NCBI GenBank assembly: GCA_029213025.1
Contig: JARGOZ010000041.1
Coordinates: 1-45,036, forward strand
DNA from: Verrucomicrobiales bacterium
GTDB lineage: Bacteria > Verrucomicrobiota > Verrucomicrobiia > Verrucomicrobiales > DEV007
Length of the DNA: 45,036 nucleotides
Direction: 5' to 3'
A program made the translations under genes and the position numbers. Shown here piece by piece: positions 35,554-45,036 of the stretch (positions are counted from its first letter, which is position 1; each line of letters starts with the position of its first letter). The notes under the pieces were generated by a model that was not told the origin of the DNA, did not search any database, and saw nothing but the letters and a program-made list of their open reading frames with translations.

Positions 35554-35627
35554 AATCTTCAGCCAACGAATGGTTGCCGATTTGGGGGCATTGATCTAGC
35601 ATTCTAACGGTAAAGCAAAAGGAACCG

Positions 35628-38600
35628 ATGCCCGGCGACAAGGGAAACAGCGATATCAACCCGGATGAGGAACCGGATCAGACCCAGCCGCTCGGGCACG
35701 AAATGCCGCAGCCCGATCCTGTAGAAGTCTTTAAGGAAATGATCGGTCAACCGGGAGCGCCTCCGACACCTCCGGGTAACGGTTGGCAAGCTCTGTCGCC
35801 CGAAGAGTTGGATCAACTTCTGCCCGATTACACCGTTATCCAAATGTTGGGTCGGGGCGGAATGGGAGCCGTCTATAAAGCGATTCAAAACAGCCTGGAC
35901 CGCCCGGTAGCCATCAAAATCCTCCCCGGCGAATTTTGTGAAGATATTGAATTTGAAGTCCGGTTTCGCCGCGAAGCCAAAGCGATGGCGCGGCTCAATC
36001 ACCCGAATATCATCCAAATCCACGATTTTGGACAAACCACAGGACATCACTTCTTCTTTGTGATGGAGTTCGTCGACGGGGCCGATCTTCTCAAAATGAT
36101 CAAAAGCGGTCATGTCGATCAGGATTCCGCGCTGAAGGTTGTCATTCAGGTCTGCGAGGCGCTCCAATACGCCCACGACCACGGCTACGTTCACCGCGAT
36201 ATCAAACCCGCGAATATTTTGCTCAACAGTGAAGGCGTTGTTAAAGTCGGCGATTTCGGTATCGCCAAACTGATCGACCCCGAGCTGGGTACCGATACTG
36301 AGCAGAACGGCCTTACCGTTACCGGGTATTCCATGGGAACGCCGCACTACGTTGCACCGGAGCAAATGAGCGGGGACCAGGTGGATCACCGGGCCGACAT
36401 CTACAGTCTTGGCGTGATGTTCTACGAGATGCTCACCGGCGAAATCCCGCGCGGAGCCTTCGATCCACCCTCCGGCAAGATCCAGGTCGATGTTCGCATC
36501 GACGATGTCGTTCTCAAGGCCATGCACGAAAAGCCGGAGCGTCGCTACCAAACCGCCAAAGCTGTCGAAACCGACGTGGAGATCATCCGGACCGATCCGC
36601 GAGGTCAGACTATGGCCCGGATGGAGAAAAACGGAACGAAGGCAAAAGGCGGAAAACTGAAAAAGGGGTGGGTTACTGCCTTGTTGTGTTTGCTGGTGAT
36701 TGGATTGGTAGTGGGAGGAATGGTTTGGAAACCGTGGGAAGAAATCGTATCAGTCTCCAGCTCTCCGGAAATCGCTCCTTTTCAACCTCCTGGAATCAAA
36801 ATTCCACCCGCCCTCGCCGCGATGAAACAACAAGGTGGTAATTTGAGGGTATGGTCATCTCCCCTGGCAGAGAAACCGATCAATTCTGCTGGCCGGGCGC
36901 GAGGAATCTCTGATTTTGTTTCCGTATCTTTGACGACACAAAGATGGTTGGCGCTTCGGCGCAATGGGACGGTCAAAGTATCAGATTCTCGCCAAAGTCA
37001 AAAATTCGAATCCCTTACCGACGTGACTAAGATCAAATCTGGTGGCGGATACTTCGCATTGCAGAAAAACGGTATTCTCGTTGAAGAAATAACGAATCCC
37101 GGAGGAAGCGAAGTGAACCGCCCGTTTCCGAATGGTGTCGCGAATTTTGATGTTTCCTATGACACTGGGGCCTTTATTCTCACTTCGGGCAAAGTTGAAT
37201 TCCGAACCTGGGCGGATCCCAATCTTGAGGAGGTGTTCCCAAAATGGAGAGAGACGATAAACCAACGGAGTGATAATGTCGCAGCAGCTTTACACGAAGG
37301 GGGATTTGGTTCCATTTTGAGAGCTGATGGAACTTTTCTACGGTTTGTGCCAAATGGAAATGTTGTCACAACTCCCGAGTTTCAAGATATAGCAAAGGTT
37401 GCACGAGGAGCGCATTGGCTAGCGCTACGCAAAGATGGCAGAGTCTTTTCAGATCACTGGGAGAATGCCAAGGCCGAAGCGACAGTCCCTTCAGATCTTG
37501 GCAAGGCGTTTGACGTGAAAGCTGCGTCAGAAATCAGTGCAGCGCAAATGGAAGACGGTTCATGGGTTGCCTGGGGAGACAACAGCCTGGGCGTTATCGA
37601 CAAGATTAACAGTATTGGCCCTGCCGTTGATATCGATTTTAATGCAAAAAGTGGTCACGTGATCTGGATTGAGCCAGTTGTAGATCCAGAAAAAAATCTG
37701 GAGCTAACCGCTCCCATAATCGAACTTCCTCCCGCTCTCGCCGCGATGAAACAGCGTGGCGGACGGCTGAAAACCTGGGCCGAGTCTGGCGTGAAGACTT
37801 TTGACCTTACCGAAGCTGAAACTCTCGACGATTTCGTTAAAGTTGCGATCACTGACCCGGGGACGAGGGAGTGGGGTGCCGTTCGCGTTGATGGGGCATT
37901 TTCCGGACAGGGCAGTTCGATTGGAAAATTGATATATCTGGGTAGGGCTGGCAAAACCACGATTGAAGAAGCCCTTCGCGACGTGCCGGGCGAGCAGTTG
38001 AAAGATCTGGCCGGACGGGTGGATTGGGGGATGGTTCTAACGAAGAGTGGCCGCCTGGTGCCCTATGGGACCCATCGCAGGAAAGAGAATTCGAAATGGC
38101 CGGAAGTTCGTGACAGCATTGAGGAACAGATTGGGATAGTGGCAATTGCTGCAGCCAACGACGTCGGTATGGCCCTCAAGGAGGATGGGGGTGTTGTGGC
38201 CTGGAACTTGAGCCGGTCCGGGAGCGGGCTTGCAATCATCCCGGATGAAGCCAGAAATGTTGTGGCAATTGCCTGCGGTAATAACAACTTCCTCGCCTTG
38301 ACGGCGGAGGGTGAAGTCATCAACTGGGATCATGCCGGGAATCTGCGATCGGTTCCAGCCTTTTCGAGTCGTCCGGTCGCAGTGCGTGCTCAGGTCGGGT
38401 CGTCAACCAGGCTGTCGGCGGCGCAACTGGAGGATGGGAGTTGGGTAGGATGGAGTGACCGCCCCGAAAACGAAGAACTCGTTCGCCAAATCAATCAGAT
38501 CGGCCCTGCCCTGGATCTGGCATTCCTTGGGGCGATGGCCGAAGGCGACGGTGGGCACTTGCTCTGGATCGAGCCAGCGGCAAACAAATCTACGGACATT

Positions 38601-41600
38601 TCGGGGCCAAGAATCGATCTCCCACCAGCCCTCGCCGCGATGAATCAGCGAGGAGGCACCCTCGAGCACTGGGCGACCGGGGATTGGAAAGACATCGACT
38701 TTTCCTCCGCTGAAGGTGCCGATGACTTTGTATCGATTGATACCGCTTCCGAAATATGGCTGGCATCCCGGGCCACCGGCGAACGGGCTTCTAATTTTGG
38801 GAGTGCCACTCAATTCCCACGTGCTGACGAAGTGATTGCTGTATATCGTACTCGGGCAGTCCTCAAGACCGGTGAGATCGTTAACTTTTTTGGCGGAAAT
38901 CCGATCGTTCATCCCGGGGACGGGGTAGATATTTCCGGATTAGAGTTGGGAGTTTATCTAGAGCTGAAACGGGACTATACTCTTCAATTACACGGGATAG
39001 ATAATGAGCGAGCAAAAGGGTTCCGCGAAAACATCGCCCCCTTTCTATCCTCGATAAAAGACGTCAAAAAATTGGCATCAGGAGGCCAGTGCGGTGCAGT
39101 TCTTCGAAAAACCGGGGGAGTCATTGCCTGGACTTTGAATGACTTGCTTACACCGCCAGCCGATCTTCCCTCCACCATTGTTGATATCGCTTGCGGGTAT
39201 GGTCACGTTGTGGCGCTGGACGCGGAAGGCCAAGTTTATACTTGGGGAAGAAATTACGAAGGTCAATGTAATGTCCCGACCGATTTGCCAATGGGCGTTC
39301 GAGTCCGGGCAGGCAGTTACATTAGTGCCGTTCAGCTGAGCGATGGATCATGGAAAGCCTGGGGAGATAACAGCCTGGGTATAGTTGATCAAATTAATAA
39401 GCTGGGACCGGCGATCGACGTAGGTTTCGCGGGTTATCAAGGGAATGAAAAAGCGGTAGAGAAAGGGGTATTGCTTTGGATAAAGCCAGTGATTGAAAAG
39501 TCGCGGACTACCAGCCCAAAGGCATCAACCAAGCTTCCTCCGGCACTCGCCGCGATCAAAAAGCGCGGAGGCTCACTGAAGGGTTGGATCAGCGATGGCG
39601 AGCTTGATCTTACCAAAGCAAAAAGTCTCGACGACTTTATATCTCTCGATGGATTTCCGTCTGAGGACCACGGATTTCGCTGGCTTGGAATTCGATCGAA
39701 CGGAACGAGTGTCGCTAATCTTTCGGACTTTGAGCGTGGCGCCGACCTGGTTTCACTCGGCAGCCACTACGGAGTGTTGCAAACCGGTGAACTGCTCCAT
39801 TGCTACCACGCATCACGCAAGATCGATCCGGAAATCAAAGATGCGGTTGATGCGGAGATTCAGGAAGGCTCATTGAATTGCAGCCTGGTTCTCCAGCGGG
39901 ATGGTTCTTTGAAGCTAATTGGAAATGAATGGGCAATTCCGGAACTCGCGAAAGTTCGCGAACAACTCGAACACCTGACCGATGTCGTGAAGATTGAACA
40001 GAGTCATCATCATTCCATCGTTCTCCGCGCGAATGGAGAAGTCATTGCCTGGAGCGGTTATGATTTACTGCCTCCGGATCGCCCATTGCTAAATATTGTT
40101 GATGTGGCCGCCGGCTCTGGGTTCATGGCTCTCGACGTCGACGGCAAGGTTCATGTTTGGGCAGAACAACTCGGCCCGGATAGTGTGGTGCCTGCGGACC
40201 TGGGTAATGCCTTCGCCGTTCGTGCCACCGGTGGCGTTTGGGCAGCCCAGATGGAAGATGGATCGTGGCGGGCCTGGGGAGGAAAGGGAACGCGAGAGAC
40301 GATTGAGCAGATCAATTCTATTGGTCCCGCAGTCGATATTTTGCCGGGAGGACACAATGCCGGTCCGGAAACACTGCTCTGGATTGATCCCGCTGCCGAA
40401 AATTCAGCACCCCGATCGGCGCTCGTCGTTCCCAGTATCGAACTCCCTCCCACCCTCGCTGCGATGAATGAGCGTGGAGGCCGCCTCCGTGCCTGGGGCC
40501 ATTCACCGGGCCGCGAGATCTCGGTTTCAAAATCCTATGCTGTCCTCGATGACTTCATTTCGGTGAGTGGAAACACTCAGGGTCACTTTGCCGCCATTCG
40601 CAGGAACGGTACTTCAGCTTGTAACTTCAGTCCTTCGTTCCATTCCGTTCCGGCGGCTAAACAGATTGATATCACTCATCCGTCTTTCAATTTGGGAGTC
40701 GCTCTGGACGGCCATGTTTTCGGAGGCGACAATTTGGCAGCTCTCGGAACCGACATTTCCGGAGTGGCAAAAATCGCTTGCGGGAACGGACTTGCTTATC
40801 TCGTCAAAAACGATGGTTCATTGCGTCTTTATTGGTCGAAAAATGCCAGTAACCTTCAAAACAATTTAGATGAATTAAAATCGCTCAAGGCGGAAGTTGA
40901 AAGTCTACAAAATATCATCGACGTCGACGCTAAGGATGTGTCAGCAATCGCCTTAAGCGATAAAGGCACGGTCAATTCCTGGCACCTGGGTATTGGTTTT
41001 GTTGAGCCGCCCGCCAAAGCTGTCGAAATCGTTTCCATTGCCTGTGGGTCCGGACATTTCGTTGCTCTAACCCGGGAGGGAAAAGTCATCACCTGGGGAC
41101 CTGAAAAAATCGAGACTAAGATTCATGAAGCGCCGCCCAATTTGGGAAAGGCGGTTGCGATTCGAGCAGAAAGATACCTTGCCGCCGCTCAAATGGAAGA
41201 CGGTTCCTGGGTCGCCTGGCGGAGCCGTTTATTGAAAAATGAAGATCCCGCAGAAACGAAGCACAACAACGAACTCATTGAGCAGATCAACTCACTCGGG
41301 CCTGCAGTAGACATTTCATTTGTTGCTGACACCGGGAGTTCGGTTCTCTACTGGATCGAGCCCGCGGATCGCGTTGAGGCACGATTGAAAATCGAAATTC
41401 CTCCCGCCCTCGCAGCAATAAAAAAACGCGGCGGCACCCTGAAAAGCTGGACAAACGATAACTCCGATATGCTCAATGTTTCCCTCGCTGACGGCATTTC
41501 AGATTTCACTTCTCTTGATGGCGTGCTCGTCGCTGATGCCGGATATCGCTGGCTGGGCGTACGAGCTAAAGGACGGAACATCACGAATCTTTCCGGGATT

Positions 41601-42386
41601 ACTGAAGAACTCATTTCCCTGCATAGCCACTACGCAGTGCTAAGAGGAGGCAGGCTGATCCAATGCTATCACGATTCAAGAAAGGTTGAACCGGAAACCG
41701 CCGGCCTGATCGATGCAGAAGTGCAGGGTGGCTCGGCAAAGGGAGCTATACTATTGAAAGAGGACGGCTCTCTCGAACTGTTTGGGTCGGGCTGGTTAAA
41801 CCCTCAATTCAGTAACATCAAATCCCGCATCGAAGGCCTGACTGATGTGATAAAGATCGCCCACAGTCATTCTCATTCAATCCTGCTTCGAAAAAATGGA
41901 GAAGTCATTTCGTGGAGGAGGTATGACTTACTGGACGGAGGAAGGTCACTCGAAAATATAGTGGACATTGCCGCCGGAATTTTTTTAGCCGCGCTTGATG
42001 GAGAGGGAAAAGTTCATGTATGGGGAAGCGAAGAATCACTCGACTTTCAACCTCCACCGGATCTCGGACCGGCAGTGGCCATTCGTGCTGCCAGTGCCAT
42101 TCTTGCCGCCCAAATGGAAAACGGAAAATGGCGGGCGTGGGGTTCACGCTACTCCGATACAAAAGACACCATTGACCAAATCATAAAATCGGACCGGCTT
42201 TGGACATCCTGTTTTCTCCCCACGGAAAAAACAAAACAACGCAGGCTGTTCTATGGATTGAGCCGCCGGGCGACAGTCCCTGACCTGGTTGAACGTAGCA
42301 GATGCACCTTCCCCGCCCTCATTGATAGATGCTTTGCGAAGGTAAACAGGTTAGGCAACCTGTTCTACGGTGAGCCTGCGCTGTGA
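35628..42386 (+). CDS. Giant membrane Ser/Thr protein kinase with six extracytoplasmic RCC1-like modules (3' end frameshifted)
   Basis: A 2252-residue Hanks-type kinase. Its cytoplasmic kinase domain (~68-325) is complete: GRGGMG (75-80), Lys97 in VAIKIL, HRDIKPAN (Asp191), DFG (209-211) and GTPHYVAPEQ. One membrane helix (~348-367) leads to ~1880 residues outside. These form six modules of ~300 residues, each opening PPALAAMK.RGG.L..W and containing RCC1-type units such as VVALDAEGQVYTWGRNYEGQ and QLSDGSWKAWGDNSLG, so each module may be a beta-propeller. The last module loses frame near 42183: restoring one A gives GPALDILF and VLWIEPP, as in other modules, and a stop at 42281-42283. AAGGA precedes the ATG. 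Ligand and substrates are unknown. Confidence 0.93.
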   Translation: MPGDKGNSDINPDEEPDQTQPLGHEMPQPDPVEVFKEMIGQPGAPPTPPGNGWQALSPEELDQLLPDYTVIQMLGRGGMGAVYKAIQNSLDRPVAIKILPGEFCEDIEFEVRFRREAKAMARLNHPNIIQIHDFGQTTGHHFFFVMEFVDGADLLKMIKSGHVDQDSALKVVIQVCEALQYAHDHGYVHRDIKPANILLNSEGVVKVGDFGIAKLIDPELGTDTEQNGLTVTGYSMGTPHYVAPEQMSGDQVDHRADIYSLGVMFYEMLTGEIPRGAFDPPSGKIQVDVRIDDVVLKAMHEKPERRYQTAKAVETDVEIIRTDPRGQTMARMEKNGTKAKGGKLKKGWVTALLCLLVIGLVVGGMVWKPWEEIVSVSSSPEIAPFQPPGIKIPPALAAMKQQGGNLRVWSSPLAEKPINSAGRARGISDFVSVSLTTQRWLALRRNGTVKVSDSRQSQKFESLTDVTKIKSGGGYFALQKNGILVEEITNPGGSEVNRPFPNGVANFDVSYDTGAFILTSGKVEFRTWADPNLEEVFPKWRETINQRSDNVAAALHEGGFGSILRADGTFLRFVPNGNVVTTPEFQDIAKVARGAHWLALRKDGRVFSDHWENAKAEATVPSDLGKAFDVKAASEISAAQMEDGSWVAWGDNSLGVIDKINSIGPAVDIDFNAKSGHVIWIEPVVDPEKNLELTAPIIELPPALAAMKQRGGRLKTWAESGVKTFDLTEAETLDDFVKVAITDPGTREWGAVRVDGAFSGQGSSIGKLIYLGRAGKTTIEEALRDVPGEQLKDLAGRVDWGMVLTKSGRLVPYGTHRRKENSKWPEVRDSIEEQIGIVAIAAANDVGMALKEDGGVVAWNLSRSGSGLAIIPDEARNVVAIACGNNNFLALTAEGEVINWDHAGNLRSVPAFSSRPVAVRAQVGSSTRLSAAQLEDGSWVGWSDRPENEELVRQINQIGPALDLAFLGAMAEGDGGHLLWIEPAANKSTDISGPRIDLPPALAAMNQRGGTLEHWATGDWKDIDFSSAEGADDFVSIDTASEIWLASRATGERASNFGSATQFPRADEVIAVYRTRAVLKTGEIVNFFGGNPIVHPGDGVDISGLELGVYLELKRDYTLQLHGIDNERAKGFRENIAPFLSSIKDVKKLASGGQCGAVLRKTGGVIAWTLNDLLTPPADLPSTIVDIACGYGHVVALDAEGQVYTWGRNYEGQCNVPTDLPMGVRVRAGSYISAVQLSDGSWKAWGDNSLGIVDQINKLGPAIDVGFAGYQGNEKAVEKGVLLWIKPVIEKSRTTSPKASTKLPPALAAIKKRGGSLKGWISDGELDLTKAKSLDDFISLDGFPSEDHGFRWLGIRSNGTSVANLSDFERGADLVSLGSHYGVLQTGELLHCYHASRKIDPEIKDAVDAEIQEGSLNCSLVLQRDGSLKLIGNEWAIPELAKVREQLEHLTDVVKIEQSHHHSIVLRANGEVIAWSGYDLLPPDRPLLNIVDVAAGSGFMALDVDGKVHVWAEQLGPDSVVPADLGNAFAVRATGGVWAAQMEDGSWRAWGGKGTRETIEQINSIGPAVDILPGGHNAGPETLLWIDPAAENSAPRSALVVPSIELPPTLAAMNERGGRLRAWGHSPGREISVSKSYAVLDDFISVSGNTQGHFAAIRRNGTSACNFSPSFHSVPAAKQIDITHPSFNLGVALDGHVFGGDNLAALGTDISGVAKIACGNGLAYLVKNDGSLRLYWSKNASNLQNNLDELKSLKAEVESLQNIIDVDAKDVSAIALSDKGTVNSWHLGIGFVEPPAKAVEIVSIACGSGHFVALTREGKVITWGPEKIETKIHEAPPNLGKAVAIRAERYLAAAQMEDGSWVAWRSRLLKNEDPAETKHNNELIEQINSLGPAVDISFVADTGSSVLYWIEPADRVEARLKIEIPPALAAIKKRGGTLKSWTNDNSDMLNVSLADGISDFTSLDGVLVADAGYRWLGVRAKGRNITNLSGITEELISLHSHYAVLRGGRLIQCYHDSRKVEPETAGLIDAEVQGGSAKGAILLKEDGSLELFGSGWLNPQFSNIKSRIEGLTDVIKIAHSHSHSILLRKNGEVISWRRYDLLDGGRSLENIVDIAAGIFLAALDGEGKVHVWGSEESLDFQPPPDLGPAVAIRAASAILAAQMENGKWRAWGSRYSDTKDTIDQIIKSDRLWTSCFLPTEKTKQRRLFYGLSRRATVPDLVERSRCTFPALIDRCFAKVNRLGNLFYGEPAL
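36795..42283 (+). repeat. Six ~0.9-kb internal repeats in the kinase gene
   Basis: The motif coding for PPALAAM or PPALAAI starts near 36800, 37725, 38619, 39534, 40444 and 41398, with spacings of about 925, 894, 915, 910 and 954 bp. The unit openings are close at the DNA level, while the interiors have diverged. Modules 4 and 6 look most alike (both with KKRGG, LLHCYH/LIQCYH and SHHHS/SHSHS), suggesting a later duplication. Confidence 0.85.
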
Positions 42387-42389
42387 TGA

Positions 42390-42433
42390 CCTAACAGGGT
42401 ACAATGTCAGACCTAACAGGGTACAGTCCCGGC
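42390..42433 (+). repeat. 22-bp tandem repeat, two copies (locus 3)
   Basis: Two units, 42390-42411 and 42412-42433, both starting CCTAACAGGGTACA. They begin 3 bp after the frameshifted kinase stop (42386), or 106 bp after the stop that the restored frame would use (42283). Between here and the next gene at 42585 is AT-rich sequence. Confidence 0.9.
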
Positions 42434-42584
42434 AAATCATCAAAATATTTCACATATTTTGTAACCTTCGAATCCAGACGGTGAAGGACTCAATTGTAGG
42501 AGATTTTGCACTTCAAACGACAGAATCCACCATAATCCGAAAGAAAGAACTGAACGAACAACCACTACATAAAGGAATACATAT

Positions 42585-43031
42585 ATGAATAGTAAGAAAC
42601 TTGTTTTAGCCCTGATGGGAATCGCCGTGTTGATTTCCATGTTTACTGAGAATGCCCAGGCGGATGTAGCATTCGCTATAGCAGAGAGCCCCGACAATCG
42701 CAAATGGATCGCACATTATTCCTGGTCAACCGGAGGAAACGAAAAACCGTTTTACCAGAGAGACCGGGAATGTATCAACAACCTGAAAAAGAAAGGTTTC
42801 TCCACTGTTAGAAGGTTGGTTGTTCCAAACTATGAACTGGACTACGGCTATTTCGTAATCGTCAGCTCGACTTACCAATATGGAAACGACCGGCACTCCA
42901 CCATGGGTGCAGGCGCAGGATCAAGTCAACAGGAAGCGCTGAACAATGCACTGAAGTGCCTTTCCACCTACGATTGGACATGGGTGAAAAGCAAACACGG
43001 ATACAAATTGGAACACAGTGATCGCTTCTAA
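42585..43031 (+). CDS. Small secreted protein of unknown function
   Basis: A 148-residue product with signal peptide MNSKKLVLALMGIAVLISMF..AQA from the ATG at 42585. The mature ~120 residues have several aromatic residues and two cysteines (ECINNLKKKG and ALKCLSTYDW). The segment GAGAGSSQQEALNNALKCL, Ala-rich helix ending in Cys, loosely recalls DUF4189-type secreted proteins, but the match is too weak to name it. It stands between the two kinase genes and has its own strong terminator, so it is probably a separate transcript. Confidence 0.75.
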   Translation: MNSKKLVLALMGIAVLISMFTENAQADVAFAIAESPDNRKWIAHYSWSTGGNEKPFYQRDRECINNLKKKGFSTVRRLVVPNYELDYGYFVIVSSTYQYGNDRHSTMGAGAGSSQQEALNNALKCLSTYDWTWVKSKHGYKLEHSDRF

Positions 43032-43069
43032 TTTTTTTGCAGCCTTTCCACATTACCCGGCCTTTCAAG

Positions 43070-43117
43070 CAGCAGGGCGATTCATCCACCAATGATTCGC
43101 CCTGCTGATGTTTTCTA
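43070..43117 (+). terminator. Rho-independent terminator after the small secreted protein gene
   Basis: CAGCAGGGCGATTCAT pairs with ATGATTCGCCCTGCTG over 16 positions with one mismatch and a 6-nt loop, followed by ATGTTTTCTA. It lies 39 nt beyond the stop at 43031 and upstream of the second kinase gene. Confidence 0.85.
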
Positions 43118-43219
43118 TACGGAAAAAGTCGAAATTAGCCAGCGAGACCCGGGTAAGTCAGCGACACTAAACCACTTGCACAGCAGATTGATCGCTCCAT
43201 TGTACCAGCGAATCAACAC

Positions 43220-45036
43220 ATGGAGAACCCGGGATTAGACGCCATTTCATTCTGCCTGCAATGCAACAACCCGTTACCTTTGAACGCTGGTAACGAACTC
43301 TGTCCAAAATGCCTGTTACTCATTGCGATGGATGCGGACACATTAGATTCAGGTTCAGGCGAACATTTATTGCCGGCCCGGCGGGAAAATCAGCCTTCAG
43401 ACAATCAGATCGGACCGTATCGGCTGATCGAACCCATTGCCGCCGGTGGGATGGGAGAAGTCTATATTGCCAGCCAGAGTGAACCGGTGCACCGGCTTGT
43501 CGCACTGAAAATCGTCAAGGCCGGGCTCGACAGCCATGAAGTTTTGCGCCGTTTTGAAGCCGAACGCCAGGCTCTTGCCATGATGGATCACCCGAACATC
43601 GCCCATGTGTATGATGCGGGAACAGCACCCTCCGGGCGTCCCTATTTTGTTATGGAGCTGGTCGACGGAGCCCCCATCACGGAGTATTGCGATAAGAATC
43701 GCCTCAAACCCCGCGAGCGACTCACGTTGTTTGTGAAAGTTTGCGAAGCGGTCCAGCATGCCCATCAACGGGGTATCATCCATCGGGATTTGAAGCCTTC
43801 GAATATTCTCGTGGAGGAAATTGATGGCGTGCCCACGCCGAAAGTCATCGACTTCGGCATCGCCAAGGCGGTGGACGGGGAGTTGACCGAACGAACCATG
43901 GAAACCCGGTTTGGTGATCTGTTGGGAACTCCGCAATACATGAGCCCGGAACAGGCGCTCGGCAAAATTAACGAAATCGACACGAGGAGCGATGTCTATT
44001 CTCTAGGAGTTATACTCTATGAGTTGCTGACCGGTTCTCCGCCGATCACGATGGAAGAAATACACAAAGCGGGTATTCTTGGCATCGGACGGCTGCTTAT
44101 GGATACAGATCCCCAGCGCCCCAGCACCCGGCTCCGGTTATTAGGCAAGGATGCCACGGTAATCGCGGAGCATCGCGGCACAGATTCGACCCGGTTAAGA
44201 CGCAATCTGGAGCAGGACCTCGACTGGATACTGCTCAAATGTATCGAGAGGGAAAAGGAACGGCGCTATGAAACGGCCAGTGCCCTGGTTCGGGAATTAC
44301 AGCGCCACCTGAGTGACGAAGTGGTCGAAGCGCGACCACCCACCTTCGGGTACCGGGTCAGGAAAACCGTGAAACGTAACAAGACTGCCGTTATCGCGGG
44401 AGCCCTTGTGATCCTCGCGATTCTGGCCGGATCGGCGCTCGCCGGGTGGCAGGCGATTGAAGCGACCCGGGCGAATCGAAGTACCTCAAAATTACTTGGT
44501 GAGACCTATTCCGAAAAAGGCTGGGAAAAACTGGAAGCCGGCGACGCCTCGGAAGCCCTGCTCTGGCATACTAAAGCCTTTGAAGTCGCGAAGACAAGTG
44601 GAGCCCTGAAAAAGAGTGATGAATTACCCTACCGCCAGAGCATCGCCTGGGCCCTGGCAAAATCTCCCAAACCGGTGGCAATTATCGATACCCCGCACCG
44701 GGTTTTTCCGCTAAGAAGCTGGTTGGACGAAAAGAACGGGCATCTTTTTCTCAGTATTCATCAGTATGGAATCCAGATTTGGGATTTAGCCACCGAAACG
44801 CTTGTCAGGGAGATCAGAACTTATCAGCCCTTTAGAGTTAAAGTAGATCTCCGAAATCGTCGTTTCTTTTCGATTCATAGTAATTCGATTTCACTTTTCA
44901 GTTTTGATCAGCCTGAAACGCCGTTGTGGCAGAAGAAGATCGAAGCTAAAAAGGCGTCTTATGCTGTGACCGCTGATTTCAGTTTCGACGGAAAATACAT
45001 CGCTGCATTCAATCCCTGTTTGGAATTCTTTTCCCT
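43220..45036 (+). CDS. Second Ser/Thr protein kinase with N-terminal zinc ribbon and WD40-like tail (partial, runs off the window)
   Basis: The frame opens at the ATG at 43220 and has no stop before the window ends (605 codons visible). The N-terminus has a zinc ribbon (CLQC, residues 12-15; CPKC, 28-31). The kinase domain follows: [31 protein letters not shown] and [10 protein letters not shown], all key residues present. A membrane helix ([20 protein letters not shown]) ends the cytoplasmic part; beyond it a short helical segment and a beta-rich region with [10 protein letters not shown] and [10 protein letters not shown] suggest WD40-type repeats outside the membrane. This layout is common in Verrucomicrobiota and Planctomycetota. 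It is a different subtype from the giant kinase upstream. Confidence 0.9.
   Translation, partial: MENPGLDAISFCLQCNNPLPLNAGNELCPKCLLLIAMDADTLDSGSGEHLLPARRENQPSDNQIGPYRLIEPIAAGGMGEVYIASQSEPVHRLVALKIVKAGLDSHEVLRRFEAERQALAMMDHPNIAHVYDAGTAPSGRPYFVMELVDGAPITEYCDKNRLKPRERLTLFVKVCEAVQHAHQRGIIHRDLKPSNILVEEIDGVPTPKVIDFGIAKAVDGELTERTMETRFGDLLGTPQYMSPEQALGKINEIDTRSDVYSLGVILYELLTGSPPITMEEIHKAGILGIGRLLMDTDPQRPSTRLRLLGKDATVIAEHRGTDSTRLRRNLEQDLDWILLKCIEREKERRYETASALVRELQRHLSDEVVEARPPTFGYRVRKTVKRNKTAVIAGALVILAILAGSALAGWQAIEATRANRSTSKLLGETYSEKGWEKLEAGDASEALLWHTKAFEVAKTSGALKKSDELPYRQSIAWALAKSPKPVAIIDTPHRVFPLRSWLDEKNGHLFLSIHQYGIQIWDLATETLVREIRTYQPFRVKVDLRNRRFFSIHSNSISLFSFDQPETPLWQKKIEAKKASYAVTADFSFDGKYIAAFNPCLEFFS

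Noticed and set aside
35604..36551. 315-codon minus-strand frame over the giant kinase's kinase domain
   Set aside because: The plus-strand kinase motifs are complete; the antisense frame has no family pattern.

Overview
The window looks like a chromosomal segment from a Verrucomicrobiota-type bacterium (PVC superphylum). The pointers are two large Hanks-type Ser/Thr kinases with extracytoplasmic repeat tails, Tat-exported Gfo/Idh/MocA and dimethylformamidase-like proteins with RRKF signals, a BlaI/M56 pair whose sensor half carries a DPDxDxxxxxEE..GTDP segment typical of this phylum, and a TatC with a large extra tail. This assignment is inference from gene content; there is no rRNA or marker gene to confirm it. 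I saw no tRNA, rRNA, CRISPR, transposase or phage gene.

Layout. 1-2.3 kb: a frameshifted secreted acetyl-xylan-esterase-like hydrolase with a C-terminal NPCBM-like domain. 2.7-4.1 kb: a secreted protein of unknown function, preceded by six tandem ~107-bp palindromic repeats (4.2-4.85 kb). 4.9-10.1 kb, minus strand: a zinc-ribbon/M50/TPR membrane protease, a papain-like secreted protein, a membrane sensor-like protein with a Cys4 tail, a DUF1801 protein, the endoribonuclease YicC and a Pur-alpha-like nucleic-acid binder. 10.4-14.8 kb, plus strand: TatC with a His/Asp-rich and helix-hairpin-helix tail, a His-rich lipoprotein, a clear terminator, then BlaI and an M56 sensor protease behind two perfect inverted repeats centred 21 bp apart. 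15-17.9 kb: two divergent Tat-signal proteins. 17.9-22.6 kb, minus strand: a four-gene envelope operon (OmpA/BON protein, small membrane protein, long coiled-coil membrane protein, two-TM protein). 23.1-24.7 kb: an acidic protein made of 25-residue repeats. 24.7-35.6 kb: universal stress protein, small unknown protein, fatty-acid desaturase, SGNH hydrolase, RluD-type pseudouridine synthase, a thioredoxin-fold protein lacking its first active-site Cys, a LysM protein, a pyruvyl-transferase-like protein and xylulokinase. 35.6-42.4 kb: one 2252-codon kinase gene with six ~300-residue RCC1-like modules, frameshifted near its end. 42.6-45 kb: a small secreted protein and a second kinase that runs off the window.

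Two repeat families are the most unusual non-coding signals. A 22-bp tandem repeat with core YAACAGGGTACART occurs as 2, 4 and 2 copies just downstream of three unrelated plus-strand genes (M56 protease, desaturase, RCC1 kinase), always at exactly 22-bp period. The ~107-bp tandem units at 4.2-4.85 kb each fold into a long imperfect hairpin with a 13-bp outer stem.

How the genes may work together: TatC lies within 6 kb of two genes with Tat signals, so its machinery would export them. The BlaI/M56 pair is a self-contained signal-to-derepression circuit. The OmpA operon would tie peptidoglycan to the inner membrane. The two kinases would couple extracytoplasmic propeller domains to cytoplasmic phosphorylation. 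Two genes carry single-base frameshifts (poly-G run at 522-528; near 42183), which could be real mutations or assembly errors.
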